Shown here one piece after another: positions 1 to 10,513 of a stretch of DNA of 64,000 bases (positions within the stretch are counted from its first letter, which is position 1; every line of letters begins with the position of its first letter). Source of the stretch: Gnetum montanum (lineage: Eukaryota; Streptophyta; Gnetopsida; Gnetales; Gnetaceae); the NCBI GenBank assembly GCA_015680685.1, contig MNCI01020757.1:140659-204658 (forward strand), given 5' to 3'. The notes under the pieces were generated by a model. That model had not been told where the DNA came from, made no database searches, and worked only from the letters and a program-made list of their open reading frames with translations. The position numbers were made by a program, and so were the translations under genes.

Positions 1-560
1 ACCTACATTGATTAATGTTTTTTTAATAAACAACAACTTCTACACATAGTTGCACCCTATATCATCGTACACGATGCATGGAACTCTCTTCTTCTTGATC
101 TTTCCAAATGCATTTTCCTTGGAAATTTCTAGGGAAAGATGTTTGATGCCCATTCATAGATCAACGATGCTCAACCAAGACCTTCCCATAATCATTGGGA
201 AGTCCTCCTTAAAATTATCAACCTTAATCAATAGGAAATTGGTAGGATAGAATCACCCATGGACAGTGGTTACAATGTCCTCCATCAATCCCAAGGAAAT
301 AGTAATGGACTAATCTGCCAATTCTAAATCAATGTTACTCTTATTAAGAGGAGGAAAGTTCTAGGCTTTGTACATTTCATGAGAAATTAGATTGACACTA
401 GAACTTGAATCAAGAAGAGCCATGCATGACTCATTTCTACTAATATGCAAGTAGATGAGGGGAGTTCTAAGTTCAACTCTTTTCTTGGGAAGGTTGCCAA
501 CCTTGATTCAATCAAATACAACATGGGTTAACATGACTATATGGATCTTGTGAGGCATTT
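1..560 (-). pseudogene. pol: Retropepsin-like protease region of element B
   Basis: In living elements this aspartic protease cuts the Gag-Pol polyprotein. Read on the minus strand, the active-site block ALLDSSSSV lies near 380-425, followed near 180-240 by a block corresponding to DFPIIMGR in sister copies. The residue after Asp-Ser is Ser where retropepsins normally have Gly, as in the other copies here. Several stops interrupt the frame, and the left end is cut by the window edge. It is clearly homologous to the protease regions of F (29400-29920) and G (60180-60670). A separate protein is not expected. Confidence 0.75.
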
Positions 561-1314
561 AGTTTAAGGGCTTCTCGAAGGAAATAGATGCAAAGGATGA
601 AGGAAACACAATGTGACCACCCACATGAGTTGATGAGGGCTTTGTAGGGATATTGATTCAGAAGAATGGTCTTTTTCTAGGTTTGATTCTAAACCACTCG
701 ATGGAGGAGCCAATTGTAAGTTAATGACCCTGGTAGCATTACATTGTTGTAGTTGTACAGAAATTTCACCCTAAATGGATGGAATAGGTAGTAATTTGGT
801 TGAGGGTGGAGGGACATGTGTAGAAGAATGAGGAGGGTGATATGGATATGGGATTCCCCTATAGGAGATGGAGAATGAGTTTTGTAATACTCCGGAGGGT
901 AGTAGTGATGCTAAAAAGAAGCAAGACTGGAAGAGTCATGTGGAGAAATGGGTTGTTGAACATAGTACCCATAAACTTCTGGTTGCCTGTAAGGGTACTA
1001 TTGCCTTGGTGGTGGCATCCCCCATGATTGTGAAAGTTGCCAATATTGGTATTGCTCATATGGTTGTGGTGGAGGTTCACTTGAATAGTAAGCTTATTGT
1101 TACTAGTGGAACTACTTGGGATTGCCTTGAGGATAAGGCAATCTTCTGGGTGCTTACCTTCTTGCTAGCTTGGGATTCAAAGCATACACACCAAACTCTT
1201 ACAACTATGACATAACAAAGCAACATCCCTTAGGATGTTTATATTGGTAGATGTCACACGCACCACCATCATCTAATTCTTACTCCACAACCTCTTCTAG
1301 TATAGTAGCCTTAC
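561..1314 (-). pseudogene. gag: Gag C-terminal part and Pro/Gln-rich linker of element B
   Basis: On the minus strand this reads from just after the gag zinc knuckle (near 1215-1260) into the linker rich in Pro, Gln, Tyr and His that separates nucleocapsid from protease in this family. The knuckle block CX2CX3HX4C is recognisable from sister copies but mutated. The plus-strand open frames at 842-1215 are shadows of this low-complexity coding sequence; equivalent shadows recur at 4206-4403, 28803-29039 and 53722-54057. The 1314 edge is the insertion point of element A. Confidence 0.7.
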
Positions 1315-2207
1315 TAATGAATCATCATTGTTTTACATCAATGAGCACTCGTTGACATGGCCTCATTGATGGGGATGTGTCTATGGAACGTCATCATCTT
1401 AGCTTCATAATAAAGTTTATAAGTATGTGCTTACCAACCATGTTTATGGGATGTCTTGTCATAGTTGTAGCATAGCTCTTGCAATTTTATCATCTGAGAG
1501 TCAGAATATTTCTCTAAATGCCTGAAGCAAGAGTTAGAAAGTGTACAAATCTTTAATTGAGCATTGTTATACTTGAACACACCAGTATGAACGGTAATAA
1601 AGACAAGCCTTTTGATAAAACCTTGTAGCACTTGAAATAGAATAACGATTCATTATGCATTTATTGTTTTCATTCATTATGCAATTATTTAAGCTAAATT
1701 AGAATTCAAGTGATTAGTTAATTAATTTAGCTAAATAGATTAAATACATAAGTACAATTGCTTCAAGCGTAAACATGTATTTGCATGGTAATTTTAGCAG
1801 TGTTATTGCTTGGTTTTCCAAGTAGCATAGTGCTTGGTAATCCCAGTAGTAGATACATGGGTTCAAGATGTGTACGAAAAGTGGGACCAAATGCTTGTGT
1901 TAAGACAAATTAGATATTAGTTAATTAGTTAAATTAAATTAGTTATTAGATTATTTCATTTCTCTATTTCAAGCACCATGAAGATAAAACATAAAATAAT
2001 AAAAATTAGATGCCTCAATTACACTTAACCATACCTTTGTACATCACAAGTGTAATTGGGAAGACAATGAATGACTATTGGGGTAAAGTCAACTTCCTAG
2101 GAGACTAGTATATTGGAAGACATAGAGTTTGCAAAATTTGACCGAATCTCAAGTGAGTGCTTCATGATTCATATAGTTGGGCGTAGGGGTACCTCATCTA
2201 TTCATCA
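1315..2207 (+). repeat. 5' LTR of element A
   Basis: It runs from TAATGAATC (expected TGATGAATC, as in the 3' copy) to CATCA just before the primer site. The end block GGGGTACCTCA...CATCA is shared with the other LTRs of the window. U3 motifs ATCAAT, GTTGAC, ATTGAT and GTCTAT start at 1337, 1351, 1365 and 1379, exactly 14 bp apart; later units seen in the 3' LTR are missing or decayed. An AATAAA-like signal lies near 1590-1600. Confidence 0.92.
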
Positions 2208-2208
2208 T

Positions 2209-2226
2209 TGGCATCATTGCGAGGAA
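2209..2226 (+). other. Primer binding site of element A (tRNA-Asp type)
   Basis: The sequence TGGCATCATTGCGAGGAA begins two bases after the LTR. It is a decayed match to TGGCGCCGTTGCCGGGGA, the complement of the plant tRNA-Asp 3' end used by Athila/Tat-type elements. Most differences are transitions at former CpG sites. Confidence 0.8.
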
Positions 2227-2360
2227 CTCTTTTTGTTGAAATGTGCACTATCTAGGTTTAGTAAACATCATTAACATCATTAGAGAAACCCTAAGGTCAA
2301 AATCATTCTAAAAAATAATACAATCACATAAGCACATTGATATCCTATTTGTGTTTCAAA

Positions 2361-4170
2361 ATGTCTTCTTCTCATAGGCATGATTATACTAAACCATAAA
2401 TCCCCCAAGAATGCAAGGTGACGTATACTCATCCAAATGAGTATGCGCCTCACTTCACCTTCATCTTGCATCATGATGAACAACTACAATGGCATGATAT
2501 GGAAGGTAACATTGTAATGCCTCCCAATTGATCTGTGCTTGTGATGCTACTTCAAACTCTTAGAAGGTTGAGCATCCAATATTTTCAAGAGGAGTACGTT
2601 GTGCATGATTATAACTATCAAGACTACCATCCCACTGAAACACAATGTAGGAGAGATCGACATGAGAAGAAGTACCATGAGTTTGTGAAGGGGAAACAAA
2701 TCACTAATCGCTTGTTTTTACTTAACTAAGATGATAATAAAGACCCTCCCTTTAGGGACTCTCAACATGAAGATTAGACATCCCTTGTTATTGGTGATGG
2801 GGATGAGGCCCTAAATTTGCACTTCACTATCAAAAATCTAGGTTTGGGTAAAAATGGTGGTCAAGGCAAGGGCTTGGATAAGTGTTAAGAGGATAAAAAA
2901 ACTAATGAGCATGACCATGACAACTGAAGAGGAGTTGGCATTCATCATGATGGTGGCAATCCTCCCTCTTTGCCCTCTTCATCAGCATCTTTTTCTTCCT
3001 CTTCTGGTTCTAACAAATGCCACAAAAAGAACAACCATGATGGAGGTGAATAATAGGACAACAATGATGATCACTAGGCCCACCATTATTGAAGGGTTAG
3101 TAGGGGACATCATTGACATCATCAAAATAATGATAATTATGAGCCTTTATTGGCAACTCAAAGCATGTTAAATATTACAAATGCTATAAAAAATCCAACT
3201 AGGCATGTGAAAGATACTCGGATCAGAAAACTTGATATGAGCAATATTCCCAGATATGAGGGGAGATATAACTTTGATCCATAAACATACCTTTGAGCTT
3301 TTCATAATTATTTTGCCTTACAAAATATTGAAAATTATTAGTAGAAATTAAAGCTATTTTCCAAGATACTCATTAAGGAAGCAGAATGTTGGTAACAATC
3401 CTTGAGCTGAAATCCATCCACAAGTGGAGTACAATGCTAGAGTTATTTAATGGTAAGTATCAAACATACTCTAGAGTGCCTAATTTGAGAAGGAAAATAT
3501 AAGGATGGAAGCAAGGAAACCATGAACCCTTGGACATAGCCATGGGTAGATACTATTCAGTCATACACCAATGCCCTAGCCATGGTTATTCTCAGTAAGA
3601 ACAACTTTGCCATATCATAGATAGAATTATATCAGAAATGAGAAGAACTCTTGGGGTCTATGCCTAATAGAAACTATCTAAACTTAGAGGCCATTAGATT
3701 CAAAGGCTAATTGAGGAGGTAGCAAAAGAAGAAGGAGAGTTGAGGAAACATGGAAGTTTAGAGGAATACAATAGGGATCCTTCCATGAGAAAAAGGGAAG
3801 TCCAATTTGTAACAATGAGAAGGATTCACCACTTGATGAAGTGGTAAATAGAAAGACCTTATTGATCCAAAAACCTATGTCTGAAAATTTAGCCAAGGTT
3901 GATAAAATGTGGGATTTGTTGGATGAAAAATTCCAAAATACTCTGAAAATTACCAAAGAACCATGAAAGCATAGTAGTGATTGTAACCACAGGAGGCAAA
4001 AATAAGTTGAGCATGCCTACCAAAGGGGTAAGAGCAAGATTGTTGCAGTAGATGGATTTATGGAAACTAAATCAGATGATGATGGTGGATGTGACATCTA
4101 CCAATATGAACATCCTAAGGGATGTTACCCATCATGTCACACTTACAAGAGTCTAGGGTGTATGCTCTAA
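2361..4170 (+). pseudogene. gag: gag of element A
   Basis: Gag forms the virus-like particle. The ATG at 2361 begins MSSSHRHD, matching the starts in B (MPSSHRHD) and E (MSSSSHR). The N-terminal domain reads through 2420-2700 with FTFILHHDEQLQWHDMEGN, which recurs in F. The core near 3220-3660 contains LDMSNIPRYEGRYNFDP and a WSTMLELFNGKYQTYSRV block like retrotransposon gag. The nucleocapsid knuckle near 4088-4135 reads CDIYQYEHPKGC, so its second Cys is mutated to Tyr. Several TAG/TAA stops replace Gln codons. Three open fragments (2535-2729, 2854-3171 and others) are pieces of this gene or its shadows. Confidence 0.85.
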
Positions 4171-5290
4171 ATCCATGACTAGAAAAAAGGAAAACACCCA
4201 GAAGTTTACCTTATCCTCAAGGTAATCCCATGTAGTTCCATCAACAATAACAATATTATCAAGTGGAACTCCACTACAACCATATGAGTAATATTAATAG
4301 TTGCACCAACCACAGTCATGGTAGATGCCACCACCAAGGTAGCAGTACCCTTATAGATAACCAAATCCATATGGGTATTACATTGAGCAACCCCTATCTC
4401 CACATGACTCTTCTAGTCATGTTTCTTCTTTTCAACATCACTACCACCCTTTCAAATACTATAGAGCTCATTCTCCACATTCCAAGAGGGATGCCACATT
4501 TTATCCTTATCCTTCTTCTATTTCTGCACATGTTCCTCCACCCTCAACACAACTACTACTTGCTCCATCCATGCAGGGTGAACTTCTAGCACAACTGTAG
4601 CAATGCAACACTATCAAGGTCGTCAATCCATAACCGATTCATTGACCAATGGGTTTGAATTGTCATGCTTGTAAAAGACCATTCTTCCACATCAACAATC
4701 CTATTAAGCCCTCACAGACTCAAGTGGCTAGTCATTCCACTCCTAACTCATCCTCTGCAAACCATTCCATTAGGTCCCCTTCAAACCAAATGCTACCCAA
4801 AATCCATAATATTATGTTCATCCATGTCATATTTGATTAGATCTAGGCTAGCAACCTTCCCAAGAAATTAGCTAATCTTAGGAGTCCCCTTATCTATTTA
4901 CAGATTATTGGAATGAACCATGTAAAGCTCTTCTTGATTTAAGTTCTGATGTGAACTTAATTTAACATGAGATGTATATTGCTTGGAACCTATTTCCTCT
5001 CAAGAAGAGCAATATAAGATTGGAACTGGTAGACCAGTCCATCACTGTTCCATTGGAACTAGTCAAAGACATTGTAACCACTATCTATGGTTGGTCTTAT
5101 CCTACTAATTTCCTAGTAATCAAGGTTGAAAATTGCAAGGGCATGGCTAAGCACTATCGATGCAAGAATGGACATCAAAGATCTTTTCCTAGAGATATTT
5201 AAAGAAAATGCATTTGGAAAGATTGAGAAGAGATGAATTTCATACATTGCATACAGTAATACAGGGTGTAATTTCATGCAAAAACTCTAG
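4171..5290 (+). pseudogene. pol: Linker and protease of element A
   Basis: A Pro/Gln/Tyr-rich linker (about 4190-4800) leads into the protease. The active-site block is ALLDLSSDVNL near 4930-4965 (family form ALLDSSSSVNLI), again with Ser in place of the retropepsin Gly. The fragment 4972-5202 reads on through AWNLFPLKKSNIRLELVDQS and WSYPTNFLVIKVENCKG. The expected DFPIIMGR block is deleted or shifted near 5140. It cannot give an active enzyme. Confidence 0.75.
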
Positions 5291-5699
5291 TATATGAAAT
5301 GAGAATGTATTTCCACATGCAAGTAGTATGCACATGAGGTAGATATTCAAAGGTGTTTGTATGTAATAGCCAAAAAAGAAGAGGGAACCCAATGGCTGGT
5401 CATTAATTTTGACAGCAGCACAAGGTGCATGGAACCTACTGAGAGCCTAACATGCACGTATGTTGCAAACATGGATAAACTAGAGCAAGTTCATCACCAA
5501 CTCTTTAATGATAAAAACACTGATACTAATTAAAGAGAGTTGGAGATCCCTAAGAGTTTTAAATAAGATCCCATAGAGTTGAATACTCTATTTGCTGGCC
5601 TAGAATATGCATTCTTAAAAAATGGCAAGATAATCATTCTCAATTCCAAACTTGCTCTTGAGAAGAAAGAGAAACTGTTAAAAGTGGTCAAAAAATGAC

Positions 5700-7060
5700 C
5701 AACAACCTTTGCTTAGCCATATTTAGAACTCACTAGAATTGATCCATGGATATGCCAACATTGCATTTACACTAATCCATCTATGAAGCCAAGGATGCAA
5801 CCACAATGGTGGTTGAACCCAAAATTGAAGCAAATTATCAAAGAGGAGATTGAGCAACTCCTTAAGGTAGGGTTCATCTATCCTACTGCAAATAGTGAGT
5901 GGATCAGCCCACTCGTGATAGTGCCAAAGAGAGGTGGAAAATAGTAGATTTGTATTAACTTCAGGTTGTTAAACATGGCAACATTCAATGATCATTTTTC
6001 ATTGTCATTCATTGATTAGGTGTTGGACACCATATCTAGACATTGCTATTATAGTTTTTTGGATGGATATAGTCGCTATAACCAAATCTATATTGCACCA
6101 GAAGATTAGGCCAAAAAAACATTCACAAGTTCTTAGGGAACCTTTGTGTATTGCAAAATTCCTTTTGGTCTGTGCGATTCTCCTACCACTTTCCAATGTC
6201 TAGTCTTTAGTATCTTTCAACAGCAAATAGGTAGCATAGTGAAAGTCTTCATGGATGACTTCTCCACTTATGGTGCTACATTTGAGCAAGCCTTGGACCA
6301 CCTTGAGCAAGTACTAAAAATATGCATTGAAACAAATCTACAACTTAATTGGCAAAAGAGCCATCTCATGGTCCAAGAGGGCATTGTATTGGGGCATCAA
6401 ATTTCACAAGAAGGGATTGAGGTAGAGCCCAAAAAGATAATGCTAATACAAGGAATCACTTGCCAACCATAAATCATCAAATATGTTTGATCATTCCTTC
6501 GACAAATTGGTTACTATTGGTGATTCATAGAGAATTTTTCTAAGATCAAGAAACCATTGGTCAAGTTGACAGAAAAAGATGCTACCTTCATGTGGACTAA
6601 GGAATATAAAAATGTATTCCAGGGCCTCAAATAGAAGCTTGTAGAGACTCTAATTCTACAAGCACCTAACTGATCCAAACCATTCCATATCATGATAGAT
6701 GCATCTAATTACATCTTGGGAGCCATGCTTACATAATTGGATGATATGAAATGTCCATATTACATGCATTGTGCAAGCCGAAGCATTGTGGGTGCATAAC
6801 TTAATTACACCACCACGAAAAAAGAACTAATGGTAGTGGTGTATGTTTTAGAATGTTCAGGCCCTATGTGCTTGGATATAAAGTGTTTGTGTACATTGAT
6901 CACAATGTCATTCGCTTCCTCATGAATAAGCCAACAGTGAATCCTTATGTCATACGGTGGCTAGTGATCTTGTAGAAATTCAATTTTACAATGGTAGATT
7001 AGAAGGGAAATAAGAATGTAGTCATTGATCACTTGTCTTGGTTACAATGGGATAACAAAG
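5700..7060 (+). pseudogene. pol: Reverse transcriptase and RNase H of element A
   Basis: These domains copy the RNA genome to DNA and remove the RNA. The RT has PKLKQIIKEEIEQLLKVGFIYP (read in two pieces), a YYSFLDGYS block near 6050, PFGLCDSPTTFQ near 6165 and the catalytic FMDDFSTYG near 6250-6275, with both Asp retained. RNase H follows, with DASNYILGAML (6697-6730), a KKELMVVVYVL block carrying its Glu (6820-6850) and a degraded VYIDHN block (6890-6905). At least six in-frame stops and frameshifts break it; several are TAG where sister copies have CAG or CAA. Confidence 0.88.
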
Positions 7061-7229
7061 AGAAGGAAAGCTCATTATCTGATTTGTTTCTTGATGAACT
7101 CCTCTTTGCTAGTGCAATAAATGAGCACATGATCATAGAACCAAAATGATATGATGGCATCCTCACTTATCTTCTCACTCAAGAGTTACCACAAGATCTA
7201 GACCACATGAAGAAACAATAGTTTCTTCA

Positions 7230-8400
7230 TCAGGCTAAGCACTTCATGGAAATCAATAGACATCTTTACAAGGTGTGCACCAATGGCCTTATTTGTTGGT
7301 GTATACCTAATGCAGATCAATTATGCATTCTTCAAAATGCTCATGAGAGTCCTTGTGGGAGCCACTATGCTAGGAGACACATGATCATAGAAATATTGAT
7401 GGTAGGATACTATTGGCCCATAATCTTTAGGGATGCACAGTAATTTATCTGATCCTATGAGCACTGTCAATGAGATGGTGGGATGACCGCAAAAATGAAG
7501 GGTTTTGAATAGTGCATTCAACCACTTGAATCCTTTGACATATGGGGAATAGATTTCATGGATCCCATCACATCCATGTTCAATGAGAAGGCATATATAA
7601 TTGTCGCCATTGATTACAGTATACAATGGGTAGAAGCAACAGCCGTCACCACCTGTACATCATCCATTGCTACTCAATTTGTATAACAAAATGTTGTGAA
7701 TAGGTTTGGGGTGTTACATGCACTGATTTCTGACAATGAAACCCATTTTATAGGTGCCACTTTTTGAAAACCCATGCAATTCTTTAGGGTTAAACCTAAA
7801 TTAACAACACCCTATCACCCCCAAGCCAACTGTCAAGTAGAGGTGACTAATAAGAAGATCATAAAGATTCTAACAAGAACTATTAGAAAATATAGGAAAG
7901 ACTGGAGCATAAAACTCAACGATGCCCTTTGGGCTTACCACTCAATATGGAAACTCCCTATTGACTACTCTCCCTATGAGCTAGTGTACAAAAAAATTCC
8001 AACACTTCCAATTCAATCTAAGCTCCTAAACTCTTAATAGCTTGTGACTTGGATCTTGACCTAATTTTGGCATAAAAAGAAATGTTGATCAACCTCAATG
8101 TGCTAGAAAAAAATTGGTAGCCTTGTCTTTGAATGAAGTGCCCAAGGCATTTAACAAACAGTGTCATGAGAATAGAATACAAAAAGTAAAAATTCAATTA
8201 AGAGGTAAAGCTCCTTATTAGAATCCCACATATGTACCTCAAAAAACCAAATTTCAAGCATTGTGGGAAGGGCTTTATATAATTGATGAAACCTTTCCTT
8301 CTAGGACCATGATAATAAACAAACTTGAACACATAAACAAGAAGTAGTTGGTCAACATCCAATAGATTAAGCCTTTTTCACGAGCCCATGCAAGCTAGTG
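7230..8400 (+). pseudogene. pol: Integrase of element A
   Basis: Integrase inserts the DNA copy. The zinc-binding HHCC region is recognisable near 7330-7480 (AHESPCGSH, then YYWPIIF and a CEHCQ-like block after a stop). The catalytic core keeps its first Asp in WGIDFMDP (near 7545), the second in ALISDNETHFIG (near 7720) and the Glu in QVEVTNKKI (near 7835). The C-terminal region has NPTYVPQKTKFQALWEG after decay (8220-8270). A frame change near 7770 and several stops kill it. No chromodomain is visible at the C-terminus, which argues against a chromovirus. Confidence 0.85.
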
Positions 8401-10513
8401 CAACAAATACCTCAATGGATGGGCAACCATGCTCAATTTTTTGAATCTCCTCCTTCCAACTCAGTCATGGGGGAGACAGCCATCCGTGCTAAGCATATAC
8501 ATGGCTCCTTAGTTTTTCTATTTTCTTTACACATTTTTTTTTAACAATTTATTTATTTTACACCTTTTTGATTTTTAAATTTTTTTCCTATTTTACACCT
8601 TTTTTTACACTATCATTAGTACATTTAAATCTTTCTTGAGTATTTTACACTCTCTTATATATTTTACTTTATTTTAGTGTGATTTTCTAATTTTTGTTAA
8701 TAAATGTACTTTTTACTGACAGGATACAATGGAGTTGTAGTTGTTACTAATGGTGGTTTTTGCTTCATGTTTTATTTGCAAATGTCTGGTTTCTATTTCT
8801 AAATTTTTGTACTAATGGTTAAGACAATTTATTTTCATGGAACAGGCAATGATTCCATGACATCCATACATTCAAAAACTCTATGGTTTTTCTTGTTTTG
8901 GAAGTATGAGGTCCCTTTCATTAAATAAACTATTAATAAATTTATGACCTTGGTAGTTTCCAGAATTGAAAAGGATTTAAAAGTTTGCATAGGGTGTGAC
9001 TTCAAGGGAACTCAATACTCTTTGTACTCTTCTACTTGCTCAAGTGCATGAGTGTTTTCATATACTTCTTACCATTCTATGTTGACCAATAATAGGAAGT
9101 TGAATAAAGTATTTGCATGGTGTGGTTTCCATACAAAAATAAAAAAACACAAAACACAAAAGAAAAATAATAAAACAAAATAACAAAACATGATGGGAGT
9201 TCAAAGCACACCTCTTAGATAAATAAAAGAGCTACAAGCATTGGTTATGGAACTATAAAGACATGTTACCCATGCTTATAGATCCCCTCTAACAAAGGTC
9301 ATCTCTCACTTTCTGCTTCTTTTTTCTTCTCTTTATGGAATGGTGGTTGTTTTGTGGGCATACTCTGGTGTCTTGAGGGGGTGGATTGGTATTGGAGTGG
9401 TGATGCGAATTCATTGAAGTGGTTTTGATCTAGACTAAGGATGGATCTTCTCAAGTCATTTAAATACAAATCCACAAGGGACTTCTTATGACATCGATTT
9501 GAAATTCAATTCCACCTTCTCCATGATCCATCTATGTTGCCTATAACTCACCTCACTACTGGTGTCCATGTTCTTGATTCAGTATCTTTGTCTGATGCAC
9601 TTAAATTCTTTGGTAGAATCTTTTGAGTTTTGGTCCTTAACTCCCATCAATCATTAATTGCCTATGGAGCCCACAAACTCCTTAGGTTGAGGTTATGCAA
9701 GGGTAAAAAATGCATGTGCCTACTATGGGAAGGACCCACTTGCATATCTCTTGGTTGGGTTTATTAAGCATCTTATCCTTAGGCATTCTTGCAATTAGAA
9801 TCTTTTGTACACCCATCTTCTGCATCTAACCATGTGCTCCTTTACATATTTTATTCAATGCACATATTCTCCATCAAATTTTTGAATTTTTGAGCCTTCA
9901 AAGACCCTCTTCAATGATTTCATCATATTCTTGGCTTTTCTAGGAATCCATGGATCCCAAATTCTTTTAAAAATTCCTTGTATTTTTCAAAATATTCACA
10001 TTTGAAAATTTTGTTTATGGACCCCATAAATGGGGCCTTGTCAATTTAGCCCATGCATATACAAGGCCCCATATACATGGCCCCACCAATGTAGTGCAAA
10101 AATAGTATAAATATGCATGATTCCCCTTAGAAATTTTTACATTTGCTCACAAACACCAAGGGATTTTTTCAAACTTTTAGAGCCTAGAACTGTCTAGAGC
10201 CCATAACTTCCTAACTGTTTATCTAAATCACTCCATTCTTTGACCCTATAGCTACCAGAGGTAAGCTTTTAGTTGTGAGGGCCACAAATGTGCTATTTTT
10301 GATAGAAACATTTTCACCATTTTTCTAACTCCCACACAGGTTTAACTAAGAAATCAACATTTAAACACCAAATTATAGAAGCTAAACTCTTCCAACGAGC
10401 TTTGATGATACTTATAATAAAAATTAATTAATAAAATAAGAATAAAATAATCAATCTACCATGGTCAAACCTTAGCCAAGTGTAACTAACTGATGAGATG
10501 TGTTGTGATTGCA
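8401..10513 (+). other. 3' spacer of element A, no gene
   Basis: It starts with a block conserved after integrase in F (33070) and G (63835), ending in a GTCATGGGGGAGA purine run, then a T-rich tract with repeated TTTTACAC (about 8515-8680). An A-rich stretch sits at 9130-9190. From 9210 on, short blocks (CATGCC...GGTTCCCTCTAAC-like) match the spacers of F and C. I see no reading frame of note. It ends at the splice-acceptor-like TGATTGCAG before the ATG at 10514. Confidence 0.7.

Larger units (their letters stand above)
1..1314 (-). mobile_element. Ty3-type LTR retrotransposon B, protease and gag end
   Basis: This is the downstream part of minus-strand element B, whose upstream part lies at 14353-17067 beyond inserted element A. 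Read leftwards from 1314 it gives the end of gag, a proline-rich linker and the protease, then runs off the window. The join is supported because the sequence ending at 1314 and resuming at 14353 follows one gag reading seen uninterrupted in element E (around 54057). Pol and the 3' LTR of B lie outside the window. The copy is full of stops and is a fossil. Confidence 0.9.

Noticed and set aside
842-1215. Open frames of 61 and 115 codons on the plus strand
   Set aside because: They are shadows of the minus-strand gag linker of element B; equivalent shadows appear at the same place in other copies.
7321-7626. 101-codon minus-strand frame
   Set aside because: Antisense shadow of element A integrase; the same antisense frame appears in G at 62699-62887.
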